Origin: Chitinispirillales bacterium ANBcel5
Lineage (GTDB): Bacteria > Fibrobacterota > Chitinivibrionia > Chitinivibrionales > Chitinispirillaceae
Assembly (NCBI GenBank): GCA_029688955.1
Contig: JARUKZ010000011.1
Coordinates: forward strand, 1-64,000
Length of the DNA stretch: 64,000 nt
Direction: 5' to 3'
Shown: positions 53,847 through 63,477 of the stretch, piece after piece
Layout: every line of letters begins with the position of its first letter
How positions within the stretch are numbered: the stretch's first letter is position 1
Notes under the pieces: generated by a model
Told to the model about the DNA's origin: nothing
Databases searched by the model: none
The model's input: only the letters and a program-made list of their open reading frames with translations
Program-made: the position numbers and the translations under genes

Positions 53847-54823
53847 CTCTGTTGAAAGTTCAAGAACTCTTTTTTGTGTATTTTAAATAAAGAAACATTT
53901 TCATTTCTGATCTCTTTGTAACGTTTTAAACCTCTAAAGGCATCAATGCGTGCCTTAAGATATAATCCGGGTTTACCCAGCTTTAGAAGAAACACTCTAA
54001 TGACCCTTAGCTCCATTAGAAGAATAAACAATGAACGTTTTAACAGTAATTGGGTTGGATAATTTTTGTACAATAACCATATTCTGTTTCTTTCTCTGTA
54101 ATAATATCTCAAAGCATTGATTTTTTTGAAACTGTAGCCCTCACGGTGGTAAACAACAGCTTCAGGATCATAAAGGCACTTCCAGCCATGTAAAAAAGCT
54201 CGAAGGCAAAAGTCAGTTTCTTCCATGTAAGCGAAAAAATCAGGATCAAAACCACCAAGTTGATCTATAAGGCTCTTTCTGATTATTGCGGATCCGCCAT
54301 TAGCACTGATAACGTAACCCGGCTTGGATGTTAAAGTCATATTGCTATTAAAGGTGGTTTTAAAACCGTACGGCATTAAGCTTAGATCGGCTTTAATTGT
54401 ATGGTACAATCCATCGATTTTTTCCCGGCAATAATAATTCATTTGACGGCAACTGATAACTCCAATACCTGGATTTTTCTCTAAAAATTTTATAGGGGAA
54501 TTGAGCCAGTTTGGTTCTACTATCATGTCATTATTTAAGGTTACTACATACTTGCCTCTGGCATGCTGAAAACCTACATTGTTTCCAGCCGAATAGCCAA
54601 GATTGGTTGAGTTAACCACAAGGCGTATGTCTTTATATTGAGAAATGATCTCTACGGATTTATCTGTTGAGGCATTATCAACGATAATAATTTCGATAGC
54701 ACAATATTCTGTTTTCCGTAAAGAGTCAATACACTCTTCCAACAGATCTTCGCCATTCCAGTTTAGGATAAGCAAAGAAACAAGCGGAAGGTTATTGGTA
54801 GAATTTTTTGGATATGAGGTCAT
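53825..54823 (-). CDS. GT2-family glycosyltransferase
   Basis: A 332-aa family 2 transferase (VSLLILNWNGEDLLEECIDSL, IIIVDNASTDKSVE, LNNDMIVEPNWL, ISANGGSAIIRKSLIDQLGGFDPDFFAYMEETDFCLRAFLHGW), similar to rhamnosyl- or N-acetylhexosamine-transferases. GAGGGG lies 7 bases before ATG 54823. First gene met on the minus-strand side of the cluster; four minus-strand genes in total. Confidence 0.9.
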   Translation of the reverse strand: MTSYPKNSTNNLPLVSLLILNWNGEDLLEECIDSLRKTEYCAIEIIIVDNASTDKSVEIISQYKDIRLVVNSTNLGYSAGNNVGFQHARGKYVVTLNNDMIVEPNWLNSPIKFLEKNPGIGVISCRQMNYYCREKIDGLYHTIKADLSLMPYGFKTTFNSNMTLTSKPGYVISANGGSAIIRKSLIDQLGGFDPDFFAYMEETDFCLRAFLHGWKCLYDPEAVVYHREGYSFKKINALRYYYRERNRIWLLYKNYPTQLLLKRSLFILLMELRVIRVFLLKLGKPGLYLKARIDAFRGLKRYKEIRNENVSLFKIHKKEFLNFQQRKKIEIS

Positions 54824-54855
54824 TAATTTACCCCTCTACAAAGCAGCAGAAACAT

Positions 54856-55725
54856 TTATTTATTACGATGAAATTTGAACCATAACAATAGTTTAAAAAA
54901 GTAAAAAAAATAGCTGAACCTAAGATTATTAAGAGAGCAAAAACGTTTGGCTTGTTTTATAAGTTTTTGATGAGTAGAAAGAAATCTGGGGATATTTCTT
55001 ACCCTGAATAAAAACCATGATGGTGATTCTGACTCAGTAGATATTCCAATTACATTGTGAGAATGTACTCTGTATTTCATAAGTTTTTTATTAATCCCAA
55101 AAATTTTACCGCTGTAAGCTGCATTCAGCGATATCCACCAGTCATGTACTACTGCTTCAGGTGGAAAGGGTAATGTTTTAGTTAAAAGGGCACGGTTAAA
55201 TAACATGTTACACCCAGGAGAAAAGTTTCTGAAAAAATTTATATAGAGATCTGAAATGCAGGTAATTTTTATGTTTTCTTTTTCCCAGAAAGAATTATAA
55301 ATGACCTTTTCATTTGAATCTATTATTTGCAGGTCAGAAAAAAGTAGTATGGGTGTAGTTCTTTTAAGGTTATGAGCCCTGATGTGAAAATGAAGTGATT
55401 CAACCATTGACAGTATTTTGTTTTCATTCCAAATATCATCCTGATCACAAAGCATAATTAAATCAGAAGTACTGTTTTCAAGCAAACGTGAAAAACTGGA
55501 TATGACACCCAAACGCTGATTGTTGGTTGGTATAATAATAACTTTTTTATTGTGCTTCGATTTAAATTCTTTGATTATCCTAACTGTTTTATCAGATGAT
55601 TGGTCGTCTCGTATAAAAAGCCTCCAGTTTTTATACGATTGCCGTTCAATTGAACATAGCAAATCGGACAGGTAAAGCTGTCCATTATAAGTTGAAAGCA
55701 AAATGTCTACAGGGTCTTCAATCAT
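54856..55725 (-). CDS. GT2-family glycosyltransferase (WcaA-like)
   Basis: About 289 aa. It has DILLSTYNGQLYLSDLLCSIERQSYKNWRLFIRDDQSSDKT, LIMLCDQDDIW and FSPGCNMLFNRALL. The 'DQDDIW' motif and the rhamnosyltransferase-type ending are common in O-antigen GT2 proteins. ATG 55725 is preferred to a TTG at 55734. It lies 32 bases from the following minus-strand gene and 11 bases from the preceding one. Confidence 0.88.
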   Translation of the reverse strand: MIEDPVDILLSTYNGQLYLSDLLCSIERQSYKNWRLFIRDDQSSDKTVRIIKEFKSKHNKKVIIIPTNNQRLGVISSFSRLLENSTSDLIMLCDQDDIWNENKILSMVESLHFHIRAHNLKRTTPILLFSDLQIIDSNEKVIYNSFWEKENIKITCISDLYINFFRNFSPGCNMLFNRALLTKTLPFPPEAVVHDWWISLNAAYSGKIFGINKKLMKYRVHSHNVIGISTESESPSWFLFRVRNIPRFLSTHQKLIKQAKRFCSLNNLRFSYFFYFFKLLLWFKFHRNK

Positions 55726-55745
55726 TATGTCCAAAGAATCTTTTT

Positions 55746-56834
55746 TTAATGGTGATCAGTAAGGTTTTGCAGATAGGCATCAAATTTTTTTATTGATAGT
55801 TCCCAACTGAAGTTTTGTATGCTTCTGTAAGCTTCTTTTGAGTAGAGGACTCTTTTTTCTTTATTCGTAACTAAAATCTCAAGAGATCTATAGATGCTTT
55901 CAGCTGAGTTAATTTCTGCGTGGACTACATTTTTTCCATTACCAATTATTTCCATACACCCCACATTGGTAGCTACCAAAGCACACTGACAAGCCATAGC
56001 TTCAGGTGCGGTTAAACCCCATCCTTCTCCTCTGCTGGGGAAGAGGAATATATTGGCATCCTGATACAATTTAAGCACTGTTTTTTTGGGGGGATTTTTA
56101 TAGTAATTAAAAGAAAAAGTACTCTTTGGAGGATCACAAAAACCAAAAAGCGTAATAACTACGTGTGGGAATGATGCTTTAATTTTGCTCAGGGCTTGAA
56201 GTGCTTCAGCACATCCTTTAACGTCAAGATCTTGATACATTAAAAGAATAGATGGAGGATCATATCTTTTTGCAGCAGGAGGTTTAAAGAATTTTAAATC
56301 TACTCCGTTGTGTATTTCCAGACTAACATTCCTTTTTGAGATAGATTCGACTTTTTTTGTGAGCCAGGGAGATATAGTAATCAAATTAAGAGGGAGTGAA
56401 TAACTCTCTTTAATTTTGTCTACGAAACCATACCAGGTTTCATAGCCCTGAATAAAGTACGCTTTAATCATATTGCTGTTACTATTTATGCGGGCAACAT
56501 CGTAAGATGTTGGCCATGCTGTTGCTACTAGAATATCACATTTGCTCAGGAACAATTTTCTGATAAGAATTACTGGTTTGACCTTAAATGGAGAGGTGAA
56601 CCAGTTAATTTGAGTTTTATATCGGATGATATTTTTTATAAATACTTTTATTTGCCACAATGTACTACTCAGCCCCTTTATATTTGATAGTTCTTTGTAG
56701 GGTATCAGTGGATAATATACTTCAACAGTGTATCCAAGTTTTTGGAGTCCGCGGCAATATTCTAATACTACAGCAACTCCTCCACAATTATCAATGAAAG
56801 GGAGTACAAAAGCAATATTCAGTTTCTTTCTCAT
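55746..56834 (-). CDS. GT4-family glycosyltransferase
   Basis: A 362-aa GT-B enzyme. NIAFVLPFIDNCGGVAVVLEYCRGLQKLG opens it. ILVATAWPTSYDVARI, YFIQGYETWYGFVDKI and FFLP-type donor site LFPSRGEGWGLTAPEAMACQCALVATNVGCMEII follow. The retaining E-x7-E motif (EGWGLTAPE) is present. The start ATG overlaps the stop of the flippase gene by 4 bases. Confidence 0.9.
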   Translation of the reverse strand: MRKKLNIAFVLPFIDNCGGVAVVLEYCRGLQKLGYTVEVYYPLIPYKELSNIKGLSSTLWQIKVFIKNIIRYKTQINWFTSPFKVKPVILIRKLFLSKCDILVATAWPTSYDVARINSNSNMIKAYFIQGYETWYGFVDKIKESYSLPLNLITISPWLTKKVESISKRNVSLEIHNGVDLKFFKPPAAKRYDPPSILLMYQDLDVKGCAEALQALSKIKASFPHVVITLFGFCDPPKSTFSFNYYKNPPKKTVLKLYQDANIFLFPSRGEGWGLTAPEAMACQCALVATNVGCMEIIGNGKNVVHAEINSAESIYRSLEILVTNKEKRVLYSKEAYRSIQNFSWELSIKKFDAYLQNLTDHH

Positions 56835-58357
56835 GGTTCACAGTGCTCATAACTTTTAGGGTTAAAGAAAAATTTATTTCCATTTTTCCAAAACTCAGTG
56901 ATTTCGTTTATCGACAGAAGGCTAAAGAGAAAAATACTGCCTACGAGATACCCTGCGAAAATAGCTGCAAAGGTTAAAATGTTCATTTCATACGTGTGCC
57001 TGGAAATAAATATAACAGCAGGGGAAAGAATAATCGCAGGAAGCCATCCAATGAATATATCGGATACAAAATTGTAAGAGGTAATTTTAATAGATGTATA
57101 AAATAGCACTACACTTGAAATGTTGGCAACTATATTGGCAATACCAAAGCCAAATATGCCATATTTTAGCAGTAATGGTACACCTAATCCTATAGTGATT
57201 ATCATCCAAAGGATACTGATTTTGAGATTAATTTTTGGTTGACCTGCTGCATTATTAATACACATACAAACTGAAGATGTTGGTAAAAACAAATTTGCAG
57301 ACCATAAGAAGTAAAACAGTTCTTTACTAACCAGCCATTTATCTCCGAAAACCAATACAATAAAATCATTTACATTAATTAATATAAAAATAGATAACAC
57401 AGCTACAATAATATTGCTGCTTCGAATTGACAACTTAATTAATTGATGTAATAAACGTTTATTGTTAATCGCTCTTGAAAAAGCAGGAAAAAAGAGTCGG
57501 TTAAGAATAAAGAGCAACATTATGGGAATGCCAGCTACAGTTGAGGCCATATTGACAATGCCAGTTTTGTTTATCCCCAGGATAAGGCCGATTATAACCG
57601 GTGAGAAAGAATCTTTTAACATATTAACAAAAACAGCTAACTGGTATGGCAGGCCAAATTTCAGGTGTTTTTTCAAAACAAGCCATTTTAATTTAAAACG
57701 ATATTTGGTTGGTTTTAAAAAGTTTATAATGAGTACACCGATCAAAGCCCTTGCAAACAAGGCCAAAGTAAAACTGTAAGGCCCCCAATTGTGATAGGCG
57801 AGAAAACAGGCTAAGAAGTTATAGGTAAAAGCTTGGATAATTTCAGAAACGGTTAACCATTTAAAATCAAGGTGTCTTTCTAATGTTACGGTGGGGATTA
57901 CACGAAAAACCATTACCGAAAAAGACAGTACAATTATATAAAAATAGACTGAATAATCTTGAGAAAGTCCATAAAGCTCACAAATATGAGGTATTAACCA
58001 TAGAAACACCAGAGAAGCAAGAAGAGTTAGGACTACCTGGGCTGAAAAAATAGTATGAAAATCGTCTTGGTTGGGCTCATTTGAGTTTTTTATAATGCTT
58101 GCACCTAAACCTATATCACCAAAGTTGTTTAAAAAAGCAAACAAAAAAAACACAATTCCATAAAAACCATAATCTTCAATGGATAAAAACCTCGCAAGGA
58201 GAATCCCGCCAGAAAAATTCATACCTTGTACAATAATCTGCCTGAATATGAGCAGCATTATTCCAAAGCTTGATCTTTTAGAGACAGAATAGGCCAAAGG
58301 GACTTCTTTGGAAGCTTCAATTCTGTTTTGCAATCCAATATCCTTGTCGTGATTCAT
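56831..58357 (-). CDS. Wzx-type polysaccharide flippase
   Basis: A 508-aa membrane protein with about 12-14 helices (FGIMLLIFRQIIVQGMNFSGGILLARFLSIEDYGFYGIVFFLFAFLNNFGDIGLGASIIK). It belongs to the polysaccharide-transport MOP family. It flips the lipid-linked repeat unit to the periplasm for Wzy polymerisation. ATG 58357 leaves an unusual polar N-terminal extension of about 27 residues. It is first in the minus-strand transcript, facing the plus-strand wzz-wzy-wza genes. Confidence 0.88.
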   Translation of the reverse strand: MNHDKDIGLQNRIEASKEVPLAYSVSKRSSFGIMLLIFRQIIVQGMNFSGGILLARFLSIEDYGFYGIVFFLFAFLNNFGDIGLGASIIKNSNEPNQDDFHTIFSAQVVLTLLASLVFLWLIPHICELYGLSQDYSVYFYIIVLSFSVMVFRVIPTVTLERHLDFKWLTVSEIIQAFTYNFLACFLAYHNWGPYSFTLALFARALIGVLIINFLKPTKYRFKLKWLVLKKHLKFGLPYQLAVFVNMLKDSFSPVIIGLILGINKTGIVNMASTVAGIPIMLLFILNRLFFPAFSRAINNKRLLHQLIKLSIRSSNIIVAVLSIFILINVNDFIVLVFGDKWLVSKELFYFLWSANLFLPTSSVCMCINNAAGQPKINLKISILWMIITIGLGVPLLLKYGIFGFGIANIVANISSVVLFYTSIKITSYNFVSDIFIGWLPAIILSPAVIFISRHTYEMNILTFAAIFAGYLVGSIFLFSLLSINEITEFWKNGNKFFFNPKSYEHCEP

Positions 58358-58676
58358 TTAAAAGTGGAATCGACATGAAAAACCCTCGTTAATATATAAC
58401 AAAGTATTTTAATAGTCTGAGAAAAATAATAAATTACCTTCTTAGATTTTAAAACTGTAAGGTGAAAGAATAATACTTTATAGTTATAACGGTAATTTGC
58501 TATACTTAAATTAATTTAAATTCCTTTTTTTATTAATACTTAGGTACTTATTAAAATTGTGGCAATAATCATAATAAGTGCGATGAGCAAGGTCGAAAAA
58601 TTTGAAAGGGCATTACATCGTGATATATATTTGTTAATAAACACTTTCAAAGATTTTACGGCTTAAAACACAGATT
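58358..58676. promoter_or_regulatory. divergent 319-bp region between flippase and chain-length genes
   Basis: A very AT-rich spacer with no open frame of note, expected to hold the promoters of both the minus-strand GT/flippase genes and the plus-strand wzz-like operon. No confident -35/-10 pair, JUMPstart or ops element could be identified. Confidence 0.4.
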
Positions 58677-59843
58677 ATGCATATTTTAGAAATACTTACA
58701 GTTTGTTTGCGAAAAAAGCTTTTGTTTATTATTATACCGTTCGTTGCATCGGTAGTAGCCTTCACGATCTCATCACTACTTGAAGAAACATTTTATACAG
58801 AAATCCGTCTGCGTATTGATGATCCCAACTCAAACCAAATGTCTATATTCGCCGATGTTGGAAAAAGTCTTAGTAATTATTTTGGAGATGCTTTTAAAGA
58901 TGAATCTAAAGAGTTATACATGGAGATTCTTTCTGGACGTGAAAATTTGATTTCAGCGATTAAGGAGTTTGAACTCGATACTCTCTACAACCGCAGGGCC
59001 ATGGAGCTGACGCTTGAAGACTTCAAAGATAATCTTTTCATAGGTTCTCGCAGTAATGGAATTATCATATGCGGCTTTGAGGGTAGCGACCGACAGTTAG
59101 CTTTAGAGTTGGTAACATTTATGGTTAACCGGGCCAATGAAAAATTCCTCCAGCTACAGAGAGAACGGTTGTTATTAAATACTGAGTTCCTTGCCCAAAA
59201 AAGGGATGAACTCTTAGATACATTAGATACTCTTAATGAAGAACTTATCTTATTTTATCGTGATAATAATGTAATTAACATCAGAAAACAGATAGAGTTA
59301 TCACTTTTAGCTTTGTCCTCCTACGAAGAACAGTTAAATTCATTGAGGTTAAGTAAGTCATACTCAAGTAGTGCTGTAGGGAAAAATGCCCCCATGAGCC
59401 GGGAGTTAGAAAATAAAATCAGAGTGCTTGAAAGAGAGTTTAGAACACTAAGAGGGAATTTTAGTGATGATTACACGCCATCACGTCAATCTGTTTTAAT
59501 TAATACAGATTGGGGTTTGGAAAAAATGCTCTACGAAAGAATTTTAACTACAAGGGTTGGTTTTGTGGAAGAAATTCTGGTTCTTTTGTCTAAAGAATTA
59601 GCGTTGTCAGAGTCACAGCTCTCACGTGACATCCCTGTGATTCAGGTTGTTCAGGAAGCGTATATCCCAGATTGGAAAGTTGCCCCGAAAAGATCGGTGT
59701 GGATTATAGTAGCATTCAGCATTGCATTCCTTGGTACTGTATCTTATGTTTTATTTTCTGCATTTCTTAAAGGAGAACTTAAATGCTCTTCTGAAGAAAA
59801 CCGGCAACGAGTTAAAGCCTTAATTGAGGCATTGAAAAAATGA
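58677..59843 (+). CDS. Wzz-type polysaccharide chain-length determinant
   Basis: A 388-aa inner-membrane protein with the polysaccharide co-polymerase plan. The first membrane helix is at about 16-34 (FIIIPFVASVVAFTISSLL). A long periplasmic part with coiled coils follows (QLQRERLLLNTEFLAQKRDELLDTLDTLNEELI). The second helix is at about 340-362 after the Pro-rich IPDWKVAPKRS. No Walker motifs or Tyr-rich tail, so it is not a tyrosine-kinase type. It overlaps the next gene by 4 bases (ATGA). Confidence 0.85.
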   Translation: MHILEILTVCLRKKLLFIIIPFVASVVAFTISSLLEETFYTEIRLRIDDPNSNQMSIFADVGKSLSNYFGDAFKDESKELYMEILSGRENLISAIKEFELDTLYNRRAMELTLEDFKDNLFIGSRSNGIIICGFEGSDRQLALELVTFMVNRANEKFLQLQRERLLLNTEFLAQKRDELLDTLDTLNEELILFYRDNNVINIRKQIELSLLALSSYEEQLNSLRLSKSYSSSAVGKNAPMSRELENKIRVLEREFRTLRGNFSDDYTPSRQSVLINTDWGLEKMLYERILTTRVGFVEEILVLLSKELALSESQLSRDIPVIQVVQEAYIPDWKVAPKRSVWIIVAFSIAFLGTVSYVLFSAFLKGELKCSSEENRQRVKALIEALKK

Positions 59844-61213
59844 AACCACCATTACTGGTTTCATTGTTACTGGTTTTATTATCTGTTGTCGGTGTTTCAA
59901 TACTTACCTTAGGTACACACCTTTGGATCACAGTGTTAATGAGTACCGCACTAGCATTTTCCTTTGTAATAAGTATCATATATAATAAGCACTCTTTTCT
60001 TTTTGTAACGATTTTCTTTCTTAACCACTTTATTAGTATGGATGGTATCTATTATACAAGGGCTTCGATCGTAGGTGTTCTTTTCCTTTTTTCCCCTTTC
60101 ATACTTTTTGTAAGAAAACCTTCCCGTTTATTTCCATTACTTTTAACGGTGGCTCTTTTTGTCCTGTATTACTCTCTAGTTGTTGTATTCAGCCCTTATT
60201 CGCTGAACATATATTGGGTTACACTACATTTTGAAGCTATTATTGTGTTTTGTATCACCTATTTTTTCTTTTGGAGTAAAGAAGATATAAAAAATGTACT
60301 TCTCCTACATCTTTTGCTGCTGGTTGTTTTTGGTATTGCTGAAATATTATTTACCAATCAGCCAAGGATACGTGGCCCGATGCAAACTGCAACCGGTTTT
60401 GCTGTTTTGCTTACAATAATCTGGTCTATCTGGGTTACTATGGAGATATTTGAAAAAATTCCTCGATATTATCGCATCATAGGAATATCAACAGTTACTT
60501 TAGTGGTATTGGTTGCATCCGGAACCAGAATGTCCTTAATTGGAGTCGTCCTTACAATTTTGTTAATACTTTTTATAAAAAGTTTTTTTGTGGCAAAAAG
60601 TTCAAAAATTATAAAAATGGTCAAATTTGCAGTATCTTTTTCATGTATTGTACTATTGGTTACTATAATCTGGTTTTTGCTTCCAGATGATTTAATAGTG
60701 AAACAAGGCTTTTATTCAATACTTAGGGGTGAAATTGATGAAAGCAATATGGGCAGGTTAATTGTGTGGTACACAGGTTTTCAGGCATTTTTGGAAAACC
60801 CGGTTTTTGGTATCGGAAATGGAAATTTTCAACAATACCTACAAGAAACATTTGCGCATATTCCATTTGAAATGCACCATTTTTCTCTTTCTCACGCTCA
60901 TAATATTTTTCTAGTTGTTTTGAGTGAAAATGGCGCTTTAGCACTCTTATTTATATTCATTATTCTGGGGCTTGCCAATTATTATTTAGTTAAATATTTG
61001 AGGCGACCTCATAGTGAGGCTCCAATGTATGGTTTAGTTGTTGGTTTAGTTGTTTTATCTGTTTTAGGTCTTTTTGATACTATACCAAATTTTCCTTCAA
61101 CATTTATCTGGTCTGCTTGGTATCTTGGTATATTACTACGGTCGACTTTAGAGGAAAAAAATAATAATACTTATATTGCATCTCCTTTGCACAATTACGG
61201 GGGCGCCCAGTGA
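59840..61213 (+). CDS. Wzy/O-antigen ligase-like membrane protein
   Basis: A 457-aa protein with about 11-12 membrane helices and a large periplasmic loop near residues 290-360 carrying GRLIVWYTGFQAFLENPVFGIGNGNFQQYL and FSLSHAHNIFLVVLSENG. These are the typical 'GxGxG...HxHN' features of the Wzy_C/O-antigen ligase family. It would polymerise or ligate the flipped repeat units. It overlaps both neighbours by 4 bases, so it is part of one tight operon. Confidence 0.88.
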   Translation: MKPPLLVSLLLVLLSVVGVSILTLGTHLWITVLMSTALAFSFVISIIYNKHSFLFVTIFFLNHFISMDGIYYTRASIVGVLFLFSPFILFVRKPSRLFPLLLTVALFVLYYSLVVVFSPYSLNIYWVTLHFEAIIVFCITYFFFWSKEDIKNVLLLHLLLLVVFGIAEILFTNQPRIRGPMQTATGFAVLLTIIWSIWVTMEIFEKIPRYYRIIGISTVTLVVLVASGTRMSLIGVVLTILLILFIKSFFVAKSSKIIKMVKFAVSFSCIVLLVTIIWFLLPDDLIVKQGFYSILRGEIDESNMGRLIVWYTGFQAFLENPVFGIGNGNFQQYLQETFAHIPFEMHHFSLSHAHNIFLVVLSENGALALLFIFIILGLANYYLVKYLRRPHSEAPMYGLVVGLVVLSVLGLFDTIPNFPSTFIWSAWYLGILLRSTLEEKNNNTYIASPLHNYGGAQ

Positions 61214-62784
61214 AAACTACTTTAAAAATACTATCTTTGATTGTTATCAACCTGGTCATTACAGTTTCCGCACTAGATTTAGGGGAGCATCAGCGAAGAA
61301 GCTCTTCCACTTTACAACCTCTTGGTGCAGAGAAAATAAACGGCAATGGTGATCTTTATGGCTCGGCGTCATCCCGCCCGTCAGCATTTTTCGATTATGT
61401 TTCTATAGATGAGAGTACTTATTTGATAGGGGGTGGTGATAGATTTTTCATCTCTTTCATCTCAAACCCTACGTTACGCTATACCGCTACTATTGACAGA
61501 CGTGGGAATTTGTATATTCCAGAACTTGGTCTCATTGAAATTGGCAAAAGGGCGTCTCTGTTGGAAGCAAAAGAGACAATTAAAAATTACTTAAAATCCG
61601 TAAGCAATGAGCAAGATTTCTATGTATCTCTTATTCAGCCCAAAACTGTTAATGTAAACATATATGGTATACTCGACAATCAGGGTGCATTTGAATTCAG
61701 TGGTAATACAAGGCTTTTTGATGCCATAAAGATGGCTAATGAAGGAAAAATACCTCCCAATGGGGATATAAGGCGAATTCAAGTAGTCAATAGGGGAGAA
61801 ATTAAAGAGTTCGATCTTAAGGCTTTTCTGTATCTAACAGATGATACCCAAAACCCATACCTTAATCATGGTGATAAAATAAGAGTACTTCCTGTAACCC
61901 GGAAAGTTACCGTAAATGGCCCTGTTCTGAACCCACCTCCCGGGGTTTACTCTGTAAAAGAGGGAGAAACACTGGCTGATTTTCTTTCGCTTTTTACTTT
62001 CGATGAATCTGCCGATACCTCAAGAGTGGAACTTCACAAAACTTCATCATCACAAAGAAACTTTCATACTATAAGTGACAATAGTGCTGTCCTTTCTAAT
62101 CTTGATGTCATAAACATCCCCCCCAAAAAGAACCATCCGAGGATCAAAATGGTTCACCTTACAGGAGAAATAGCCCGACCTGGTGTTTATTCGATAATTA
62201 AAGATGTAACTACTGCCAGAATGGCTATTGAAAATGCAGGGGGGGGCAAAGAATCTGGAAATCTGGATCGGGCTGTGATTATAAGGCATGGAAAACATCT
62301 GCCGGAACGCTTTAGTCATGGTGCATCAAAACTTTCTGGGGTTAGACCTGAACTTAGTACCTCATTATCGATGATATCCTCAACCTCTGATCATGCAATA
62401 ATAAGACTCAGTGATAGCACTAAAGATGTGATACTTAAAAAAGGTGATCAGATATATGTACCTAAATTGGATGATTTTGTCTATCTAAGTGGAAGCGTTA
62501 ACAACCCAGGGGCCTATCCCTATGTACCGGGGCAGAACCGCTCGTATTACATAAGTCAGGCTGGAGGACTGGCCAGAAATGCAAGTCGCACAAATATTCA
62601 GGTTGTAAAAAGGTATGGTGAAGCCGTTCAGGTCGTGGATACAAATGAGATTGAGCCAGGGGATATAATAACAGTACCGGCTTCTCAACAGTACAGATTT
62701 TTATCCACGGTTTTTATTCCTATCATAACGGCTATTGCTACAACTGTTTCTGTTGGTTTAGCTATTTATAATACTGCTAAGTAA
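61210..62784 (+). CDS. Wza-type polysaccharide export protein with SLBB domains
   Basis: A 524-aa exported protein. It starts with GTG (61210) overlapping the polymerase stop (GTGA). A signal peptide covers about 1-21. Poly_export domain about 75-160 (YLIGGGDRFFISFI, GNLYIPELGLIEI). Repeated SLBB modules follow (VNVNIYGILDNQGAF; VTVNGPVLNPPPGVYSVKEGETLADFL; VHLTGEIARPGVYSIIKDVTTARMAIENAGGG; VYLSGSVNNPGAYPYVPGQNRSYYISQAGGLARNASRT). A C-terminal helix (FIPIITAIATTVSVGLAIYN) should span the outer membrane. No lipobox Cys was seen, unlike E. coli Wza. Confidence 0.88.
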   Translation: MKTTLKILSLIVINLVITVSALDLGEHQRRSSSTLQPLGAEKINGNGDLYGSASSRPSAFFDYVSIDESTYLIGGGDRFFISFISNPTLRYTATIDRRGNLYIPELGLIEIGKRASLLEAKETIKNYLKSVSNEQDFYVSLIQPKTVNVNIYGILDNQGAFEFSGNTRLFDAIKMANEGKIPPNGDIRRIQVVNRGEIKEFDLKAFLYLTDDTQNPYLNHGDKIRVLPVTRKVTVNGPVLNPPPGVYSVKEGETLADFLSLFTFDESADTSRVELHKTSSSQRNFHTISDNSAVLSNLDVINIPPKKNHPRIKMVHLTGEIARPGVYSIIKDVTTARMAIENAGGGKESGNLDRAVIIRHGKHLPERFSHGASKLSGVRPELSTSLSMISSTSDHAIIRLSDSTKDVILKKGDQIYVPKLDDFVYLSGSVNNPGAYPYVPGQNRSYYISQAGGLARNASRTNIQVVKRYGEAVQVVDTNEIEPGDIITVPASQQYRFLSTVFIPIITAIATTVSVGLAIYNTAK

Positions 62785-63051
62785 ACACAAACAGTCGGAA
62801 AGACGGGAACTGAATTACAGTACAGTAAAATTCTGGGGAAGAGGAGTTTTAGGTTTTGTAACCAAATGCTTCTCTTAACCAAATCAGTAATTTGTTAGAA
62901 ACGGCGAGAAGCTTGTTTGTTTAATTCTTCTAACAACTTCATATATTATAAAATACTCACCATGACTTATATTTAAGGGTATAAAAGTTACTGCATTTCT
63001 GTAACCGTAAGATTCGTTCATCTTCAAAACTGTGCCTTTAGGAGTAGAATT
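62785..63051. other. gap before ThiD2-like gene
   Basis: About 267 bases with no standalone gene. The minus-strand frame 62884-63192 has no motif and overlaps the ThiD2-like coding region. The plus frame from about 62978 is open into the ThiD2-like gene but without an ATG or GTG start. Confidence 0.5.
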
Positions 63052-63477
63052 CTGCAACAACCCCTTTCCACCTTTCGTATCCTCGATGCTAACCTTAACC
63101 GTCTTCGTGAAGCCCTCAGGGTCATAGAGGAGTTTTTTCGGTTTTATAAAGATCAGGAGGATGCTTCTGTAGAGATTAAGTCGTTGCGCCATCTTTTACC
63201 TGATATCGAGAAGTCCCTTGGAAGCGGCAACCTTCTTAAGGCCAGAGATACAGAAAAGGATTGTTTCTCCCGTGAGTGTCGTCCAGAAGAGATGAAGCGG
63301 GCTGTGCTTGAAGATGTACTTCGCGCCAACTTCAAGCGTGCTCAAGAAGCTTCACGTTCAATTGAAGAGTATTCAAAGCTTACCGAGACTCCCGAGGTGT
63401 CCGAAACTGCAAAAAAGATTCGCTTTTTACTATATTCCATAGAAAAAAATGTTGTAATCGGGGAAAGAGATGGCTAA
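63052..63477 (+). CDS. ThiD2-like protein with non-AUG start, overlapping ftsK
   Basis: Residues from FRILDANLNRLREALRVIEEFFRFY through KSLRHLLPDIE and ARDTEKD to RANFKRAQEASRSIEEYSKL match the N-terminal domain seen before ThiE in some thiamine-phosphate synthases (ThiD2 type), here standing alone without ThiE. No ATG, GTG or TTG occurs in frame upstream of this core. AGGAG (63040-63044) precedes ATT (63049) and CTG (63052) by 4 and 7 bases, so CTG is the best guess; ATG 63184 would delete the hallmark start. The gene ends inside the first codons of ftsK (8-base overlap). Function in thiamine metabolism is by family analogy. Confidence 0.6.
   Translation: MQQPLSTFRILDANLNRLREALRVIEEFFRFYKDQEDASVEIKSLRHLLPDIEKSLGSGNLLKARDTEKDCFSRECRPEEMKRAVLEDVLRANFKRAQEASRSIEEYSKLTETPEVSETAKKIRFLLYSIEKNVVIGERDG

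Noticed and set aside
62884-63192. 102-aa minus-strand frame
   Set aside because: Its second half is antisense to the ThiD2-like coding region, whose protein pattern is much stronger.
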